From Nisaea acidiphila (lineage in GTDB: Bacteria; Pseudomonadota; Alphaproteobacteria; Thalassobaculales; Thalassobaculaceae): a stretch of DNA of 64,000 nt. How positions within the stretch are numbered: the stretch's first letter is position 1; each line of letters opens with the position of its first letter. Under the pieces are notes generated by a model that saw only the letters and a list, made by a program, of their open reading frames with translations, searched no databases and had not been told where the DNA came from. The translations under genes and the position numbers were made by a program. The DNA is taken from NCBI RefSeq assembly GCF_024662015.1, contig NZ_CP102480.1, forward strand, positions 2,576,501-2,640,500, given 5' to 3'. Shown one piece after another: positions 1 to 7,967 of this stretch.

Positions 1-369
1 CTGCGCCGCCGCGCCGGACGGGCGATCGGTATGATGCGCGAAGGCTTCCGCAAGGATGCCTTCAACTATCTGCTTTTCCTGCGGCTGGTCCCGGCCTTTC
101 CATTTTTCCTCGTGAACCTGGTTCCGGCCTTTCTCGGGGTCTCCACGCGGACCTACGTGCTCGCGACGGTGATCGGCATTATCCCGGGCGGTTTCGTCTT
201 CGCCTCTGTTGGGGCCGGCCTCGGCAGTATCTTCGATCAGGAGGGCGAGATCGGGCTCGCCGACGTGATGACGCCGGAGATCATCCTCGCGATGGTCGGT
301 CTCGGAGTTTTGGCCCTGGTGCCTGTCGCGGCCAAGCGTTTCCTCGGCCGCAAGGATCCCCGGGGCTAG
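1..369 (+). CDS. TVP38/TMEM64 (DedA-like, VTT domain) membrane protein, C-terminal part
   Basis: The reading frame is open from the first base of the window, so this is the C-terminal part of a longer gene starting upstream. The visible part has the VTT-domain core (FLRLVPAFPFFLVN, then a hydrophobic VLATVIGIIPGGFVFASVGAGLGS stretch split by glycines) and a last membrane helix (IILAMVGLGVLALVPVA) before a basic tail. Members are inner-membrane proteins linked to membrane homeostasis or lipid scrambling; the substrate cannot be told here. The stop overlaps by 4 bp the end of the convergent HNH gene. Family call is firm, function open. Confidence 0.8.
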   Translation: MRRRAGRAIGMMREGFRKDAFNYLLFLRLVPAFPFFLVNLVPAFLGVSTRTYVLATVIGIIPGGFVFASVGAGLGSIFDQEGEIGLADVMTPEIILAMVGLGVLALVPVAAKRFLGRKDPRG

Positions 370-674
370 CGCCGCCGCCGCGGCCGCTTGTGCCAGTCAT
401 TGTATTCCGGCGGCCGCCGTTTCACCCATGCGACGAATTTTTCCATTTCGGGATGGCTCAGGATCTCGCTCGCCGTGCTGTAGCGCCGGGCGAGGTCGCT
501 CTCGCTGAACAGCGCATGGATTTTGCGGTGGCAGATCTGGTGCATCCAGCCCCATTCCCGCCCGCCATACGCGCGCGGGACCCAGTGATGGCGGTCGACC
601 GAGCTTCCGGGGACCATCGGGCGGCCGCAGATCGGGCAGCTTTCCGTCAGTTCCGGTGCCGACCCGGTCCGCAT
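366..674 (-). CDS. small HNH-like zinc/nuclease domain protein
   Basis: About 102 aa from ATG 674; a TTG at 698 with a GGAG upstream is an alternative start. It has a CPICGRPM knuckle, a DRHHWVPRAYGG segment and a WMHQICHRKIHALF segment, which together match the beta-beta-alpha metal fold of HNH proteins (first Cys pair, His pair, then C-HR-IH). The C terminus is very basic (KRPRRRR), which suits nucleic acid contact. It stands alone, convergent with the DedA-like gene, with no restriction or phage partner nearby, so it is more likely a housekeeping HNH protein than part of a defence system. Nuclease activity is inferred only. Confidence 0.65.
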   Translation of the reverse strand: MRTGSAPELTESCPICGRPMVPGSSVDRHHWVPRAYGGREWGWMHQICHRKIHALFSESDLARRYSTASEILSHPEMEKFVAWVKRRPPEYNDWHKRPRRRR

Positions 675-763
675 GGCGGACGATCCGCGATTCCTCAAAG
701 CGATTGCGCTCCGTTCAGATCCTTCCCATGTTTAGCGGGAAGTAGAAGGAGCGGAAAATACCG

Positions 764-1741
764 ATGGCGCAAAAACACGAGCTCAACTGGGACGACGATG
801 CTCCGGCTCGGCGGGCGCTGACGCCCTGGATCCCCCGTGCCGGCGGCTACGGGTTCGTTCTGCTCATTCTGGCCATCGCCGCCTATTACCTCATCGGCAT
901 GGCGCTGACCCACCGGATTTCCGACGATGTCGATCAGGCGCTGAGCGAGACTCCAGCCGGTGCCAGCCGCGCGGTGCAGATGGCGGCGGATCTGATCCAT
1001 CGCGAGACGGAGCAGAATTCCTGGACCGCCAACAATCCGTTCTTCCTGCCGGGCTCGATGCTCGACAACATGCCGAATTTCCAGCAAGGCGTGATCTACG
1101 CAATCAGCCGTTTCGCAATCGAAATGTCCGACCAGCTTGGCCGGACACGCGGATCGAGCGAAGTGGACGGGGACCTGGAGAAGGCGGCCGGTCTGCTGAA
1201 ATACCCGGGCACGATCTGGCATTTCGACTTCTCGACCACCTGGGCGCCGACGCCGCCGGCGGACCGGCAATATGCCGCCGCCCGGCGCTCGATGATTGCC
1301 TATAACGAGCGGCTTGCGGCCGGCGATGCGGTGTTCGAGCGGCGCGCGGACAATCTTCAGGCGACGCTGGAGCGCATGACGGCAGATCTCGGCTCGTCCT
1401 CGGCGGTGATCGACCGGCATCTGGAACAGGCCGGCGGCTGGGGCATCGATACCAAGGTCGACGACATCTTCTACAACGTGAAGGGCCGCCTCTACGGCTA
1501 TTACATGCTGCTGCGCGAACTGGGCGTCGATTTCGAGCGCGTTATCCGGGACCGCGAACTGGGTGCCGCCTGGAACCAGATGCTCGACTCCATGCGCTCC
1601 GCCGCAGCGCTCGATCCGCTGATCATCATGAACGGCGCGCCGGACGGAATCGCTTTCCCGAGCCACCTGTCGGTTCAGGGCTTCTACCTGCTCCGCGCCC
1701 GTACGCAGTTGCGGGAGATCGTCAATATCCTGCAGAAGTGA
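764..1741 (+). CDS. DUF2333 family membrane-anchored protein
   Basis: 325 aa with one N-terminal transmembrane helix (about residues 27-47, YGFVLLILAIAAYYLIGMAL) and a long soluble region presumably in the periplasm. Conserved pieces include the NPFFLPGSMLDNMPNFQQG segment, the W-HFDFSTTWAPTPPADRQY segment and the YNVKGRLYGYYMLLRELGVDF segment near the C terminus, all typical of DUF2333. An AAGGAG lies about 12 nt before the ATG. No function is established for the family. It is separate from the PHB genes, ending 10 bp from the convergent phaR stop. Confidence 0.8.
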   Translation: MAQKHELNWDDDAPARRALTPWIPRAGGYGFVLLILAIAAYYLIGMALTHRISDDVDQALSETPAGASRAVQMAADLIHRETEQNSWTANNPFFLPGSMLDNMPNFQQGVIYAISRFAIEMSDQLGRTRGSSEVDGDLEKAAGLLKYPGTIWHFDFSTTWAPTPPADRQYAAARRSMIAYNERLAAGDAVFERRADNLQATLERMTADLGSSSAVIDRHLEQAGGWGIDTKVDDIFYNVKGRLYGYYMLLRELGVDFERVIRDRELGAAWNQMLDSMRSAAALDPLIIMNGAPDGIAFPSHLSVQGFYLLRARTQLREIVNILQK

Positions 1742-1750
1742 GGACCGGAG

Positions 1751-2440
1751 CTACTTGCCCCCGTCCTTTTTCTGGTTCGCGGTTGCGGAACTGAGCGCCG
1801 AGAGTTGCTGCTGCAGCTGCACCACCTGTTCCTGCAGGTTCTGCAGCGCGTCGGTCGCTCCCTTCGCGACGTCCGCGGGCGATTTGGCGGAAGAGCTTTC
1901 CGGCGCTCCCGTTCCCTCGGCGTCCTGCGGGCGATAGGGATTGAACAGCCGCATGGTCTGCTCCAGCATCGCCATGTTCTGCTTGCCCATCTCCTCGAAA
2001 TGGGAGAACGGGAACAGGCCGCCGAGCGCCTCCTGCATGTAGTCCCGGGTGCGGTCCTGCTCTTTCGAGAATGCGGCCATCGCGAATTCCAGATAGCGCG
2101 GCACGACCATCTGGAGGTTGTCGCCATAGAAGCTTATGAGCTGCCGCAAGAAACTGATCGGCAACATGTTCTGCCCCTTGGCTTCTTCTTCGACAATGAT
2201 CTGGGTGAGCACCGGGCGGGTGATGTCCTCGCCGGTCTTGGCGTCGTAGACCACGAAATCCTGACCGTCCTTCACCATCTGGCACAGATGGTCGAGGGTC
2301 ACGTAACTGCTCGTCGCCGTGTTGTAGAGACGCCTGTTGGCGTACTTCTTGATCGTGATGACCCCGGAGGCATCCTGAGCCGATCCTTGGGCTCCCGTGT
2401 CGGGGGTATTATGGGCTGCCCGTTTACGCTGAGTTGCCAT
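1751..2440 (-). CDS. phaR: polyhydroxyalkanoate synthesis repressor PhaR
   Basis: 229 aa from the ATG at 2440, chosen because GAGGGA lies just upstream and because the family begins a short way before the conserved core. That core (ITIKKYANRRLYNTATSSYV, then DGQDFVVYDAKTGEDITRPVLTQII) is the PHB/PHA accumulation regulator DNA-binding domain; a second domain and a Gln-rich coiled-coil tail (QEQVVQLQQQLSALSS) follow. PhaR proteins bind both DNA and PHB granules and de-repress phasin and pha genes when polymer is present. Here it is divergent from the phaC-like genes across a 251-bp region, the arrangement expected for local and auto-regulation. Confidence 0.93.
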   Translation of the reverse strand: MATQRKRAAHNTPDTGAQGSAQDASGVITIKKYANRRLYNTATSSYVTLDHLCQMVKDGQDFVVYDAKTGEDITRPVLTQIIVEEEAKGQNMLPISFLRQLISFYGDNLQMVVPRYLEFAMAAFSKEQDRTRDYMQEALGGLFPFSHFEEMGKQNMAMLEQTMRLFNPYRPQDAEGTGAPESSSAKSPADVAKGATDALQNLQEQVVQLQQQLSALSSATANQKKDGGK

Positions 2441-2552
2441 GCCGGATTCCCTCTTGCTTCCACCCTTTTTGGACCGCGGTGTTTTCCCGCACCGCGGAAA
2501 TTGGCGATTTTGCATCGCACAGCGGAAAAGCCTATTCGGAAATTCCTTCGTT

Positions 2553-2569
2553 GCAATGCGAAATATTGC
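2553..2569. promoter_or_regulatory. GCAAT-N7-ATTGC dyad in the phaR / pha divergent promoter region
   Basis: The 251 bp between phaR and the first plus-strand pha ORF hold several TTGC/GCAA words; the clearest dyad is GCAAT (2553-2557) with ATTGC (2565-2569). TGC-rich sites are bound by PhaR in other alphaproteobacteria, so this is a candidate PhaR operator. That link is inference from location and motif type only. Confidence 0.35.
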
Positions 2570-2691
2570 GACGATCTTTCCGGCAATTGAAATTTTACCG
2601 CGGCGATTGCAGAAACCGGGCAGGTCGTTCAGGATTTGCCGCGCACTGCACGGGCGCTCGAAAGCGGCGGACAAATTACGGTTCGGGACGG

Positions 2692-3177
2692 ATGCCGAAA
2701 CAAATCGACTATGATGCTTTGGCTCGCAGTTTTCTTGATCTGTGGCAGGATCAGGCGAGCCGCATGGCACGCGATCCCGAAATGCGGGCGATGGGCGAGC
2801 AATGGATGTCGATGTTCATGCCATTCGTCCACGCTTCGGCCACCCGGCAGGAGCCGGAGCCGCGCCAGGAGGGTTTTTCGCCGGACTACCGTGCCGGCGG
2901 TTCGGGCCGCGCCCGGCGCGCGGGCGGAATAGGAGACGCGAGTGTCGACGACGGGAATGGCAGCAGACAAGGCGGCGGCGCCGAACCGGCTGGGACCGCG
3001 CCCGCTGCCGCTGTATCTGACGACCGCGATGCTGAACTGGAGCGGCTCGCGGCTCGCGTCCGAGAGCTTGAGGAGCGGCTTGCCGGCCTGGAATCCCGCC
3101 CTCGAGAGCGTTCAGCAGGATCTGGAACGGCAGCTGAGAGACAGCGCCGAGGCGATAGCCGGAAGCGGCGCCTCTGA
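2692..3177 (+). CDS. PhaE-like coiled-coil protein encoded beside and overlapping phaC
   Basis: 161 aa from ATG 2692. The N-terminal third is well-formed protein (IDYDALARSFLDLWQDQASR, then EMRAMGEQWMSMFMPF), the middle is low-complexity Gly/Ala/Arg, and the end has a regular heptad coiled coil (AELERLAARVRELEERLAGL, hydrophobics spaced 3-4-3-4). The last 236 bp overlap the phaC-like gene in another frame. Class III PHA synthases need a second subunit, PhaE, that carries a C-terminal coiled coil, and the short PhaC that follows fits this picture, so a PhaE-like accessory role is proposed. I do not see clear PhaE sequence identity. It is first in the plus-strand pha operon, opposite phaR. Confidence 0.6.
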   Translation: MPKQIDYDALARSFLDLWQDQASRMARDPEMRAMGEQWMSMFMPFVHASATRQEPEPRQEGFSPDYRAGGSGRARRAGGIGDASVDDGNGSRQGGGAEPAGTAPAAAVSDDRDAELERLAARVRELEERLAGLESRPRERSAGSGTAAERQRRGDSRKRRL

Positions 3178-4243
3178 CAATTCCGACGAGAAATCCGCTT
3201 GGCACGATTTCGTCGCCGCAGTGGACCGGGCGATCCTGGAGCGCAGCCAGGATCTGCTCGATGCGATCCGGATCTACCGGCGTCATCCCTATGCGAGAGA
3301 GGTTGAGCCGGCGCCGGTCGCGTGGAGTGCCGGAACCACAACGCTTCTCGATTACGGCACCCGCAATCTGGACGGTCCCCCGGTCCTGGTCATCCCATCC
3401 CTGATCAACCGGTTCTATGTACTCGACCTGAAATCCGACCGCTCCCTCCTGCGCTATCTCGAAGCGCGGGGCTTCAGGCCGTTCGTCATCGACTGGGGCC
3501 GCCCCGGCGACGACGAGGCGCGCTTCCACATGACCGATTATGTCGCCGGTCGGCTGGAGGAATGCCTCGATGCGGTCCGGGCGATCACGGGGCAGCCGCC
3601 GCTGGTGCTGGGCTATTGCATGGGCGGCCTGCTTGCGCTCGCTTTGGCAGCACGGCGACAGCAGGATATGCGCGCGCTGGGTTTGCTGGCGACACCGTGG
3701 GACTTTGCAGCGGGGGCGCCACCTGTCGCTTCTTTCCTGCCGCTGATCCGGCCGATGCTGCTGATGGCCTCGGACCAGGGGCGGACGATCGGCACCGATC
3801 TGCTGCAGGCGCTTTTCCACATGCTCGACCCGATGCTTGTCATCAAGAAGTTCCTGCGGTTCGGCGAGCTCGAGGCGGATGGCGCGGAGGCGGAGGATTT
3901 CGTTGCGCTGGAGGACTGGTTGAACGATGGCGTGCCGCTGTCCGGTCCGGTCGCCGCCGAGGCGTTGCTCGGCTGGTATGGTGAGAACCTTCCCGGCCGC
4001 CAGCTCTGGCGGATCGCCGGACGGACGGTGTTGCCGGGCGACATAAACCTGCCTTCGAAGGTCATCATCCCCTCGCGGGACCGGATCGTTTCGCCGTCCT
4101 CGGCGGAGCCGCTCGGAGAGCTCTTGCCGCATGCCGAAACTCTGCATGTGCCGCTCGGCCATGTGGGCATGATGGCAAGCACGAATGCGAAGAAAGCGGT
4201 CTGGGAACCGCTCGGAGCGTGGATGGAGGAGTACGCACAATGA
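2942..4243 (+). CDS. phaC: short PHA synthase (PhaC-like alpha/beta hydrolase)
   Basis: 433 aa from a GTG at 2942 that has AGGAG six bases upstream (2931-2935); no better start lies further in. The alpha/beta-hydrolase core holds the PHA-synthase nucleophile box GYCMGG with Cys226, Asp380 in SRDRIV and His407 in GHVGMM, so the Cys/Asp/His triad is intact. It would polymerise (R)-3-hydroxybutyryl-CoA onto PHB granules. At 433 aa it is shorter than class I enzymes (near 590) and closer to class III PhaC (near 355), which work with PhaE. The stop overlaps the next gene as ATGA, implying translational coupling. Confidence 0.8.
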   Translation: MSTTGMAADKAAAPNRLGPRPLPLYLTTAMLNWSGSRLASESLRSGLPAWNPALESVQQDLERQLRDSAEAIAGSGASDNSDEKSAWHDFVAAVDRAILERSQDLLDAIRIYRRHPYAREVEPAPVAWSAGTTTLLDYGTRNLDGPPVLVIPSLINRFYVLDLKSDRSLLRYLEARGFRPFVIDWGRPGDDEARFHMTDYVAGRLEECLDAVRAITGQPPLVLGYCMGGLLALALAARRQQDMRALGLLATPWDFAAGAPPVASFLPLIRPMLLMASDQGRTIGTDLLQALFHMLDPMLVIKKFLRFGELEADGAEAEDFVALEDWLNDGVPLSGPVAAEALLGWYGENLPGRQLWRIAGRTVLPGDINLPSKVIIPSRDRIVSPSSAEPLGELLPHAETLHVPLGHVGMMASTNAKKAVWEPLGAWMEEYAQ

Positions 4244-5361
4244 CTATCGCGGTGACCGGCATGAACGAGGCGGACAACACGGATCCGAGCGAACGGTTCC
4301 TGTGCCTGCACGAGTTTGTCGCGGCGGCGGAGGAGAGGCTCGACAACAATATCTGGAACTATCTGCGCGGTGCGACCGAAACCGAAACGACCGCGAAACG
4401 GAACCGGCAGGCGCTGGACAGCGTCGCGTTCCGGCCGCGGGTCCTTAACGATATGCGCGAGGTATCGGTCACCGGGCGGTTTCTCGGCAGAGAGATGGAG
4501 TTGCCGGTGCTGCTCGCGCCGGTCGGTTCGCTTGAGAGTTTCGAGTCCGGCGGCGGCAAGACCGCGATGCGGGCGGCGGCCGGTTTCGGAAATGCGCTGA
4601 TGCTGAGCAATGTCGGCACCATTCCGATCGAGGAAGTGTCGGCGACAGCCGACGGACTGTTGATCTCGGCGCTCTACAAGCGCGGCGACGACGCTTGGCT
4701 CGACGAGCAGGTCCGGCGGGCGAAGGATGCGGGTTGCTTCGCTGTCTCGCTCACGGTCGACAGCGCCTATTACAGCCGCCGAGAGCGCGATATTGCCGCG
4801 CGCTTCGTAAAGCCCTGGCGGGCCGGAGCGGGCGCGGACTGGCAGGCGGCGCTGAACTGGAAAGACGTGGAGCGTTTCAAGGAGCGCTACGACCTGCCGT
4901 TGATCCTGAAGGGTATTGCCACGGCGGAAGACGCCGCGATGGCGGTCGAGCGCGGTGTCGATGTGGTCTATGTCTCCAATCATGGCGGACGCCAGCTCGA
5001 TCATGGACGGGGGGCCCTCGATGTCCTGCCCGAAGTGGTGGACGCGGTGGCCGGGCGGGCCGAGATCGTCGTCGATGGCTCGATCCAGCGCGGGACGGAT
5101 CTGGTGAAAGCGATCGCGCTCGGTGCCAATGCGGTCGGCATGGGCCGGCTGTTCTGCTGTGCGCTGGCGGCCGGTGGCGAAGCGGGCGTCGTACGGATGT
5201 TGTCGTTGCTTCGGGACGAGGTGCGGACCGCCGTCGCGCTGCTCGGGGTCAATTCGCTCTCCGAGGTCGGGCCTCGGCATGTGCACGCGGCGGCGCCCGT
5301 CAGGGAGGCGAGCGTCTTCAGCGCATTTCCGCTGTTATACCCCGAGACGACACAATTTTGA
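4240..5361 (+). CDS. FMN-dependent alpha-hydroxy-acid oxidase/dehydrogenase
   Basis: 373 aa from ATG 4240, which overlaps the phaC stop. It is a TIM-barrel flavoprotein of the lactate dehydrogenase (LldD)/glycolate oxidase family: LPVLLAPVGS near the FMN site, LILKGIATAEDA with the flavin Lys, the catalytic SNHGGRQLDH, and the phosphate-binding VDGSIQRGTDLVKAIALGA and GMGRLF. Such enzymes oxidise L-2-hydroxyacids to 2-oxoacids, feeding the quinone pool or oxygen. Coupling to phaC suggests it works on a carbon source or by-product tied to PHB turnover; the true substrate cannot be read from sequence. The N terminus is rather long and lacks the usual membrane loop of LldD. Confidence 0.82.
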   Translation: MTIAVTGMNEADNTDPSERFLCLHEFVAAAEERLDNNIWNYLRGATETETTAKRNRQALDSVAFRPRVLNDMREVSVTGRFLGREMELPVLLAPVGSLESFESGGGKTAMRAAAGFGNALMLSNVGTIPIEEVSATADGLLISALYKRGDDAWLDEQVRRAKDAGCFAVSLTVDSAYYSRRERDIAARFVKPWRAGAGADWQAALNWKDVERFKERYDLPLILKGIATAEDAAMAVERGVDVVYVSNHGGRQLDHGRGALDVLPEVVDAVAGRAEIVVDGSIQRGTDLVKAIALGANAVGMGRLFCCALAAGGEAGVVRMLSLLRDEVRTAVALLGVNSLSEVGPRHVHAAAPVREASVFSAFPLLYPETTQF

Positions 5362-5395
5362 TCTGGCGCAAAGCCGTGGTCATGTATTGCTTGTA

Positions 5396-5478
5396 AGACG
5401 TTCCGGTATGACGGAGCGTCTGAGAGGGACCCGCCGGAAGGCGGTCCCACCTTTGGCTAGGAGCGCCGGGGCCGGCGC
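5396..5478 (+). promoter_or_regulatory. three consecutive stem-loops upstream of phaA
   Basis: The 131-bp gap before phaA holds three hairpins: AGACGTTCCG/CGGAGCGTCT (5396-5405/5412-5421, one G-U pair), GGGACC-c-GCC/GGCGGTCCC (5426-5435/5440-5448, GGAA loop) and GCGCCG/CGGCGC (5463-5468/5473-5478). None is followed by a T-run. They may stabilise the phaA mRNA or end the upstream transcript; the phaA Shine-Dalgarno GAGGGAGAG follows the third. Confidence 0.5.
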
Positions 5479-5492
5479 GAGGGAGAGACACT

Positions 5493-6668
5493 ATGACCGA
5501 AGTGGTGATTGCCGGGGCCGCACGGACCCCGATCGGGGCGTTTGGCGGCGGCCTGAGTTCACTTTCCGGTGCCGATCTTGGCGTCATCGCCATCAAGGAG
5601 GCGCTCAGTCGGGCGAAGGTCCAGGCCGAAGAGGTCGACGAGGCGATTCTCGGGCAGGTGCTGACTGCGGCGGCGGGTATGAATCCGGCGCGCCAGGCGG
5701 CGATCGGGGCCGGCATTCCGAAGGAGCGCACCGCGCTTACCATTAATCAGGTCTGTGGTTCCGGTCTGCGTGCCGTCGCTCTCGGCGACCAGGCGATCCG
5801 CGCCGGCGACAGCAAGATCGTCGTCTGCGGCGGCCAGGAGAGCATGAGCAACGCGCCGCACGCTCAGAGCCTGCGCAACGGCTACAAGATGGGCGACGTC
5901 CAGCTGATCGACACCATGATCAAGGACGGGCTCTGGGACCATTTCAACGGCTACCATATGGGCAATACGGCGGAGAATGTCGCCGCTCAGTGGCAGATCA
6001 CCCGCGAGGAGCAGGACGCCTTCGCTCAGGCCTCCCAGGCGAAGGCTGAAGAGGCGCAGAAAGCCGGCAAGTTCAAGGATGAAATCGTTCCCGTAACGAT
6101 TGCGACCCGCAAGGGCGAGACGGTCGTCGATACCGACGAGCACCCGCGTCATGGCACGACTCTGGAGGCGCTGGCCAAGCTGCGTCCGGCCTTCTCCAAA
6201 GAAGGCACGGTCACGGCCGGCAACGCTTCCGGGATCAATGACGGCGCGGCGATCACGGTTCTTATGACCGCAGACGAGGCGGTGAAGCGCGGCATCACCC
6301 CGCTCGCGCGGATCGTTTCTTTCGCCACCCGCGGCGTCGATCCCTCGATCATGGGCACCGGCCCGATCCCGGCGAGCCGGGCCGCTCTGGAAAAGGCCGG
6401 CTGGTCTGCCGACGATCTCGATCTGGTCGAGGCGAACGAGGCCTTCGCCGCGCAGGCTTGTGCCGTGAACAAGGACCTCGCCTGGGATCCGGCAAAGGTC
6501 AATGTGAACGGCGGTGCGATCGCGCTCGGCCATCCGATCGGCGCCTCGGGCTGCCGCGTGCTGATCACTCTGTTGCACGAGATGCAGAAGCGGGATGCCA
6601 AGAAGGGGCTCGCCACGCTCTGCATCGGCGGCGGCATGGGCGTCGCGCTTTGCGTCGCCCGCGACTGA
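5493..6668 (+). CDS. phaA: acetyl-CoA acetyltransferase (beta-ketothiolase)
   Basis: 391 aa, the standard length for degradative/biosynthetic thiolases. Catalytic residues are all present: acyl-accepting Cys88 in [10 protein letters not shown], His347 in [10 protein letters not shown] and Cys377 in CIGGGMG, plus NEAFAAQA. It condenses two acetyl-CoA to acetoacetyl-CoA, the first PHB step. A strong Shine-Dalgarno (GAGGGAGAG) precedes the ATG. phaB follows after 92 bp containing one hairpin, so the two are likely one transcript, and both lie downstream of phaC and the FMN oxidase in the same direction. Confidence 0.95.
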   Translation: MTEVVIAGAARTPIGAFGGGLSSLSGADLGVIAIKEALSRAKVQAEEVDEAILGQVLTAAAGMNPARQAAIGAGIPKERTALTINQVCGSGLRAVALGDQAIRAGDSKIVVCGGQESMSNAPHAQSLRNGYKMGDVQLIDTMIKDGLWDHFNGYHMGNTAENVAAQWQITREEQDAFAQASQAKAEEAQKAGKFKDEIVPVTIATRKGETVVDTDEHPRHGTTLEALAKLRPAFSKEGTVTAGNASGINDGAAITVLMTADEAVKRGITPLARIVSFATRGVDPSIMGTGPIPASRAALEKAGWSADDLDLVEANEAFAAQACAVNKDLAWDPAKVNVNGGAIALGHPIGASGCRVLITLLHEMQKRDAKKGLATLCIGGGMGVALCVARD

Positions 6669-6690
6669 TACTGGACAACCGGATTGGACT

Positions 6691-6713
6691 CGGAACCGGA
6701 GGGGCCGGTTCCG
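6691..6713 (+). other. stem-loop between phaA and phaB
   Basis: Perfect 9-bp stem CGGAACCGG (6691-6699) / CCGGTTCCG (6705-6713) with a 5-nt loop and no T-run. Likely a stabilising or processing element that separates phaA and phaB message levels; function inferred. Confidence 0.55.
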
Positions 6714-6760
6714 TGTTCTGCCAATCTGTGCGTGACTGAAGGAAAAAAACGGAGGGGACA

Positions 6761-7483
6761 ATGGGACGCGTTGCAATCGTTACGGGCGGAACCCGGGGTA
6801 TCGGTGAAGCCATCAGCCTCGGTCTGAAGGAAGCGGGCTGTACCGTCGCGGCCAATTATGCGGGCAACGACGAGCGGGCGAAGGCCTTCACCGAGCGGAC
6901 CGGCATCAAGAGCTACAAGTGGGACGTCTCGGATTTCGAGGCCTGCGCCGCCGGCGTACGCCAGGTCGAGGCCGATCTCGGCCCGGTCGACATCGTTGTG
7001 AACAACGCCGGTATCACCCGCGACGGCACGATCCACAAGATGGATCACAAGATGTGGCAGGACGTGATCGATACCAATCTCGGCGGCTGCTTCAACATGT
7101 GCCGCAATGTGATCGACGGCATGCGCGAGCGCAAATTCGGCCGCATCGTCAATATCGGTTCGATCAACGGTCAGGCAGGCCAGTACGGCCAGGTGAACTA
7201 CGCCGCCGCCAAGTCCGGTATCCATGGATTCACCAAGGCGCTGGCGCAGGAAGGTGCGCGCTACAACATCACCGTGAATGCCATCGCGCCGGGTTATATC
7301 GATACCGACATGGTCGCCGCGGTGCCGGCGAACGTGCTGGAAAAAATCGTCGCACGGGTGCCGGTCGGCCGCCTCGGCCATGCCGACGAGATCGCGCGGG
7401 GCGTGGTCTTCCTCTGCGCCGACGATGCCGGATTCGTCACTGGATCGACCATGTCGATCAATGGCGGCCAGCACATGTACTGA
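6761..7483 (+). CDS. phaB: acetoacetyl-CoA reductase (NADPH)
   Basis: 240 aa short-chain dehydrogenase. The Rossmann motif is TGGTRGIGEAI at the N terminus, NNAG in the middle, catalytic Ser in NIGSINGQAGQ, and the YxxxK pair Tyr147/Lys151 in NYAAAKSG. The SNQ/GQ-Q pattern around the active site and the C-terminal GGQHMY are typical PhaB features. It reduces acetoacetyl-CoA to (R)-3-hydroxybutyryl-CoA, the PhaC substrate. GGAGGGG sits just before the ATG. Together with phaA and phaC it completes the three-step PHB pathway within this locus. Confidence 0.95.
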   Translation: MGRVAIVTGGTRGIGEAISLGLKEAGCTVAANYAGNDERAKAFTERTGIKSYKWDVSDFEACAAGVRQVEADLGPVDIVVNNAGITRDGTIHKMDHKMWQDVIDTNLGGCFNMCRNVIDGMRERKFGRIVNIGSINGQAGQYGQVNYAAAKSGIHGFTKALAQEGARYNITVNAIAPGYIDTDMVAAVPANVLEKIVARVPVGRLGHADEIARGVVFLCADDAGFVTGSTMSINGGQHMY

Positions 7484-7490
7484 TCCGGCG

Positions 7491-7513
7491 GGCGGGCCGT
7501 ACACCGGCCCGCC
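7491..7513 (+). other. stem-loop downstream of phaB
   Basis: Perfect 9-bp stem GGCGGGCCG (7491-7499) / CGGCCCGCC (7505-7513) with a 5-nt loop, directly after the phaB stop and before the AhpD-like gene. No T-run follows, so it is a message-processing or weak termination hairpin rather than a classic terminator. Confidence 0.55.
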
Positions 7514-7541
7514 GCCCACCTGGAAACCTGGAGAATTAGCG

Positions 7542-7943
7542 ATGAGCGCAACGGTCACGCCGGTGGCGTACGAGGATGCGTCGGACGAGGTGCGCGCGGT
7601 CTATGACGACATCATGTCCAGCCGAAACATCGATTTCGTGCCCAATGTCTGGCGCACTCTGGCGAGCCATCCGCCGACCCTGGCGCGGGTTTGGTACGGT
7701 CTGGAGGAAATCATGGCGCCGGGCGCGCTCGACGCCCGGACGAAGGAGATGATCGCGGTCGCGGTCTCGGCCACCAACGGCTGCGAGTATTGTATCCGCT
7801 CCCATACCAGACAGGCGCGTGGCCACGGCATGACCGAGGAAATGTACGGCGAGCTGATGGCCGTGATCGGCATGTTCAACCAGACCAACAAGCTGATCGA
7901 GGGCTACCAGGTCGAGGTCGACGACTTCCTGAAGGAAATATAG
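7542..7943 (+). CDS. AhpD-like carboxymuconolactone decarboxylase family protein
   Basis: 133 aa from ATG 7542. The CMD/AhpD core is clear: KEMIAVAVSATNGCEYCIRSH contains the CxxC pair and a His three residues later, the redox motif of AhpD-type peroxidase/thiol proteins, unlike the decarboxylase branch that lacks the Cys pair. The role is therefore probably thiol-dependent peroxide removal or disulfide exchange. It lies 58 bp after phaB, past a hairpin, in the same direction, and may be co-transcribed at a lower level with the PHB genes. Its substrate is not evident. Confidence 0.8.
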   Translation: MSATVTPVAYEDASDEVRAVYDDIMSSRNIDFVPNVWRTLASHPPTLARVWYGLEEIMAPGALDARTKEMIAVAVSATNGCEYCIRSHTRQARGHGMTEEMYGELMAVIGMFNQTNKLIEGYQVEVDDFLKEI

Positions 7944-7967
7944 GTCCCGGGCTCCCGTCCCGGATCG

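Noticed and set aside
366-674. HNH protein as part of a restriction or phage system
   Set aside because: No methyltransferase, recombinase or phage gene next to it; neighbours are housekeeping genes.
3613-5286. 557-codon open frame on the minus strand opposite phaC and the FMN oxidase
   Set aside because: High-GC antisense shadow: Arg/Pro/His-rich composition, no domain, no ribosome site, and both plus-strand genes have intact catalytic motifs.
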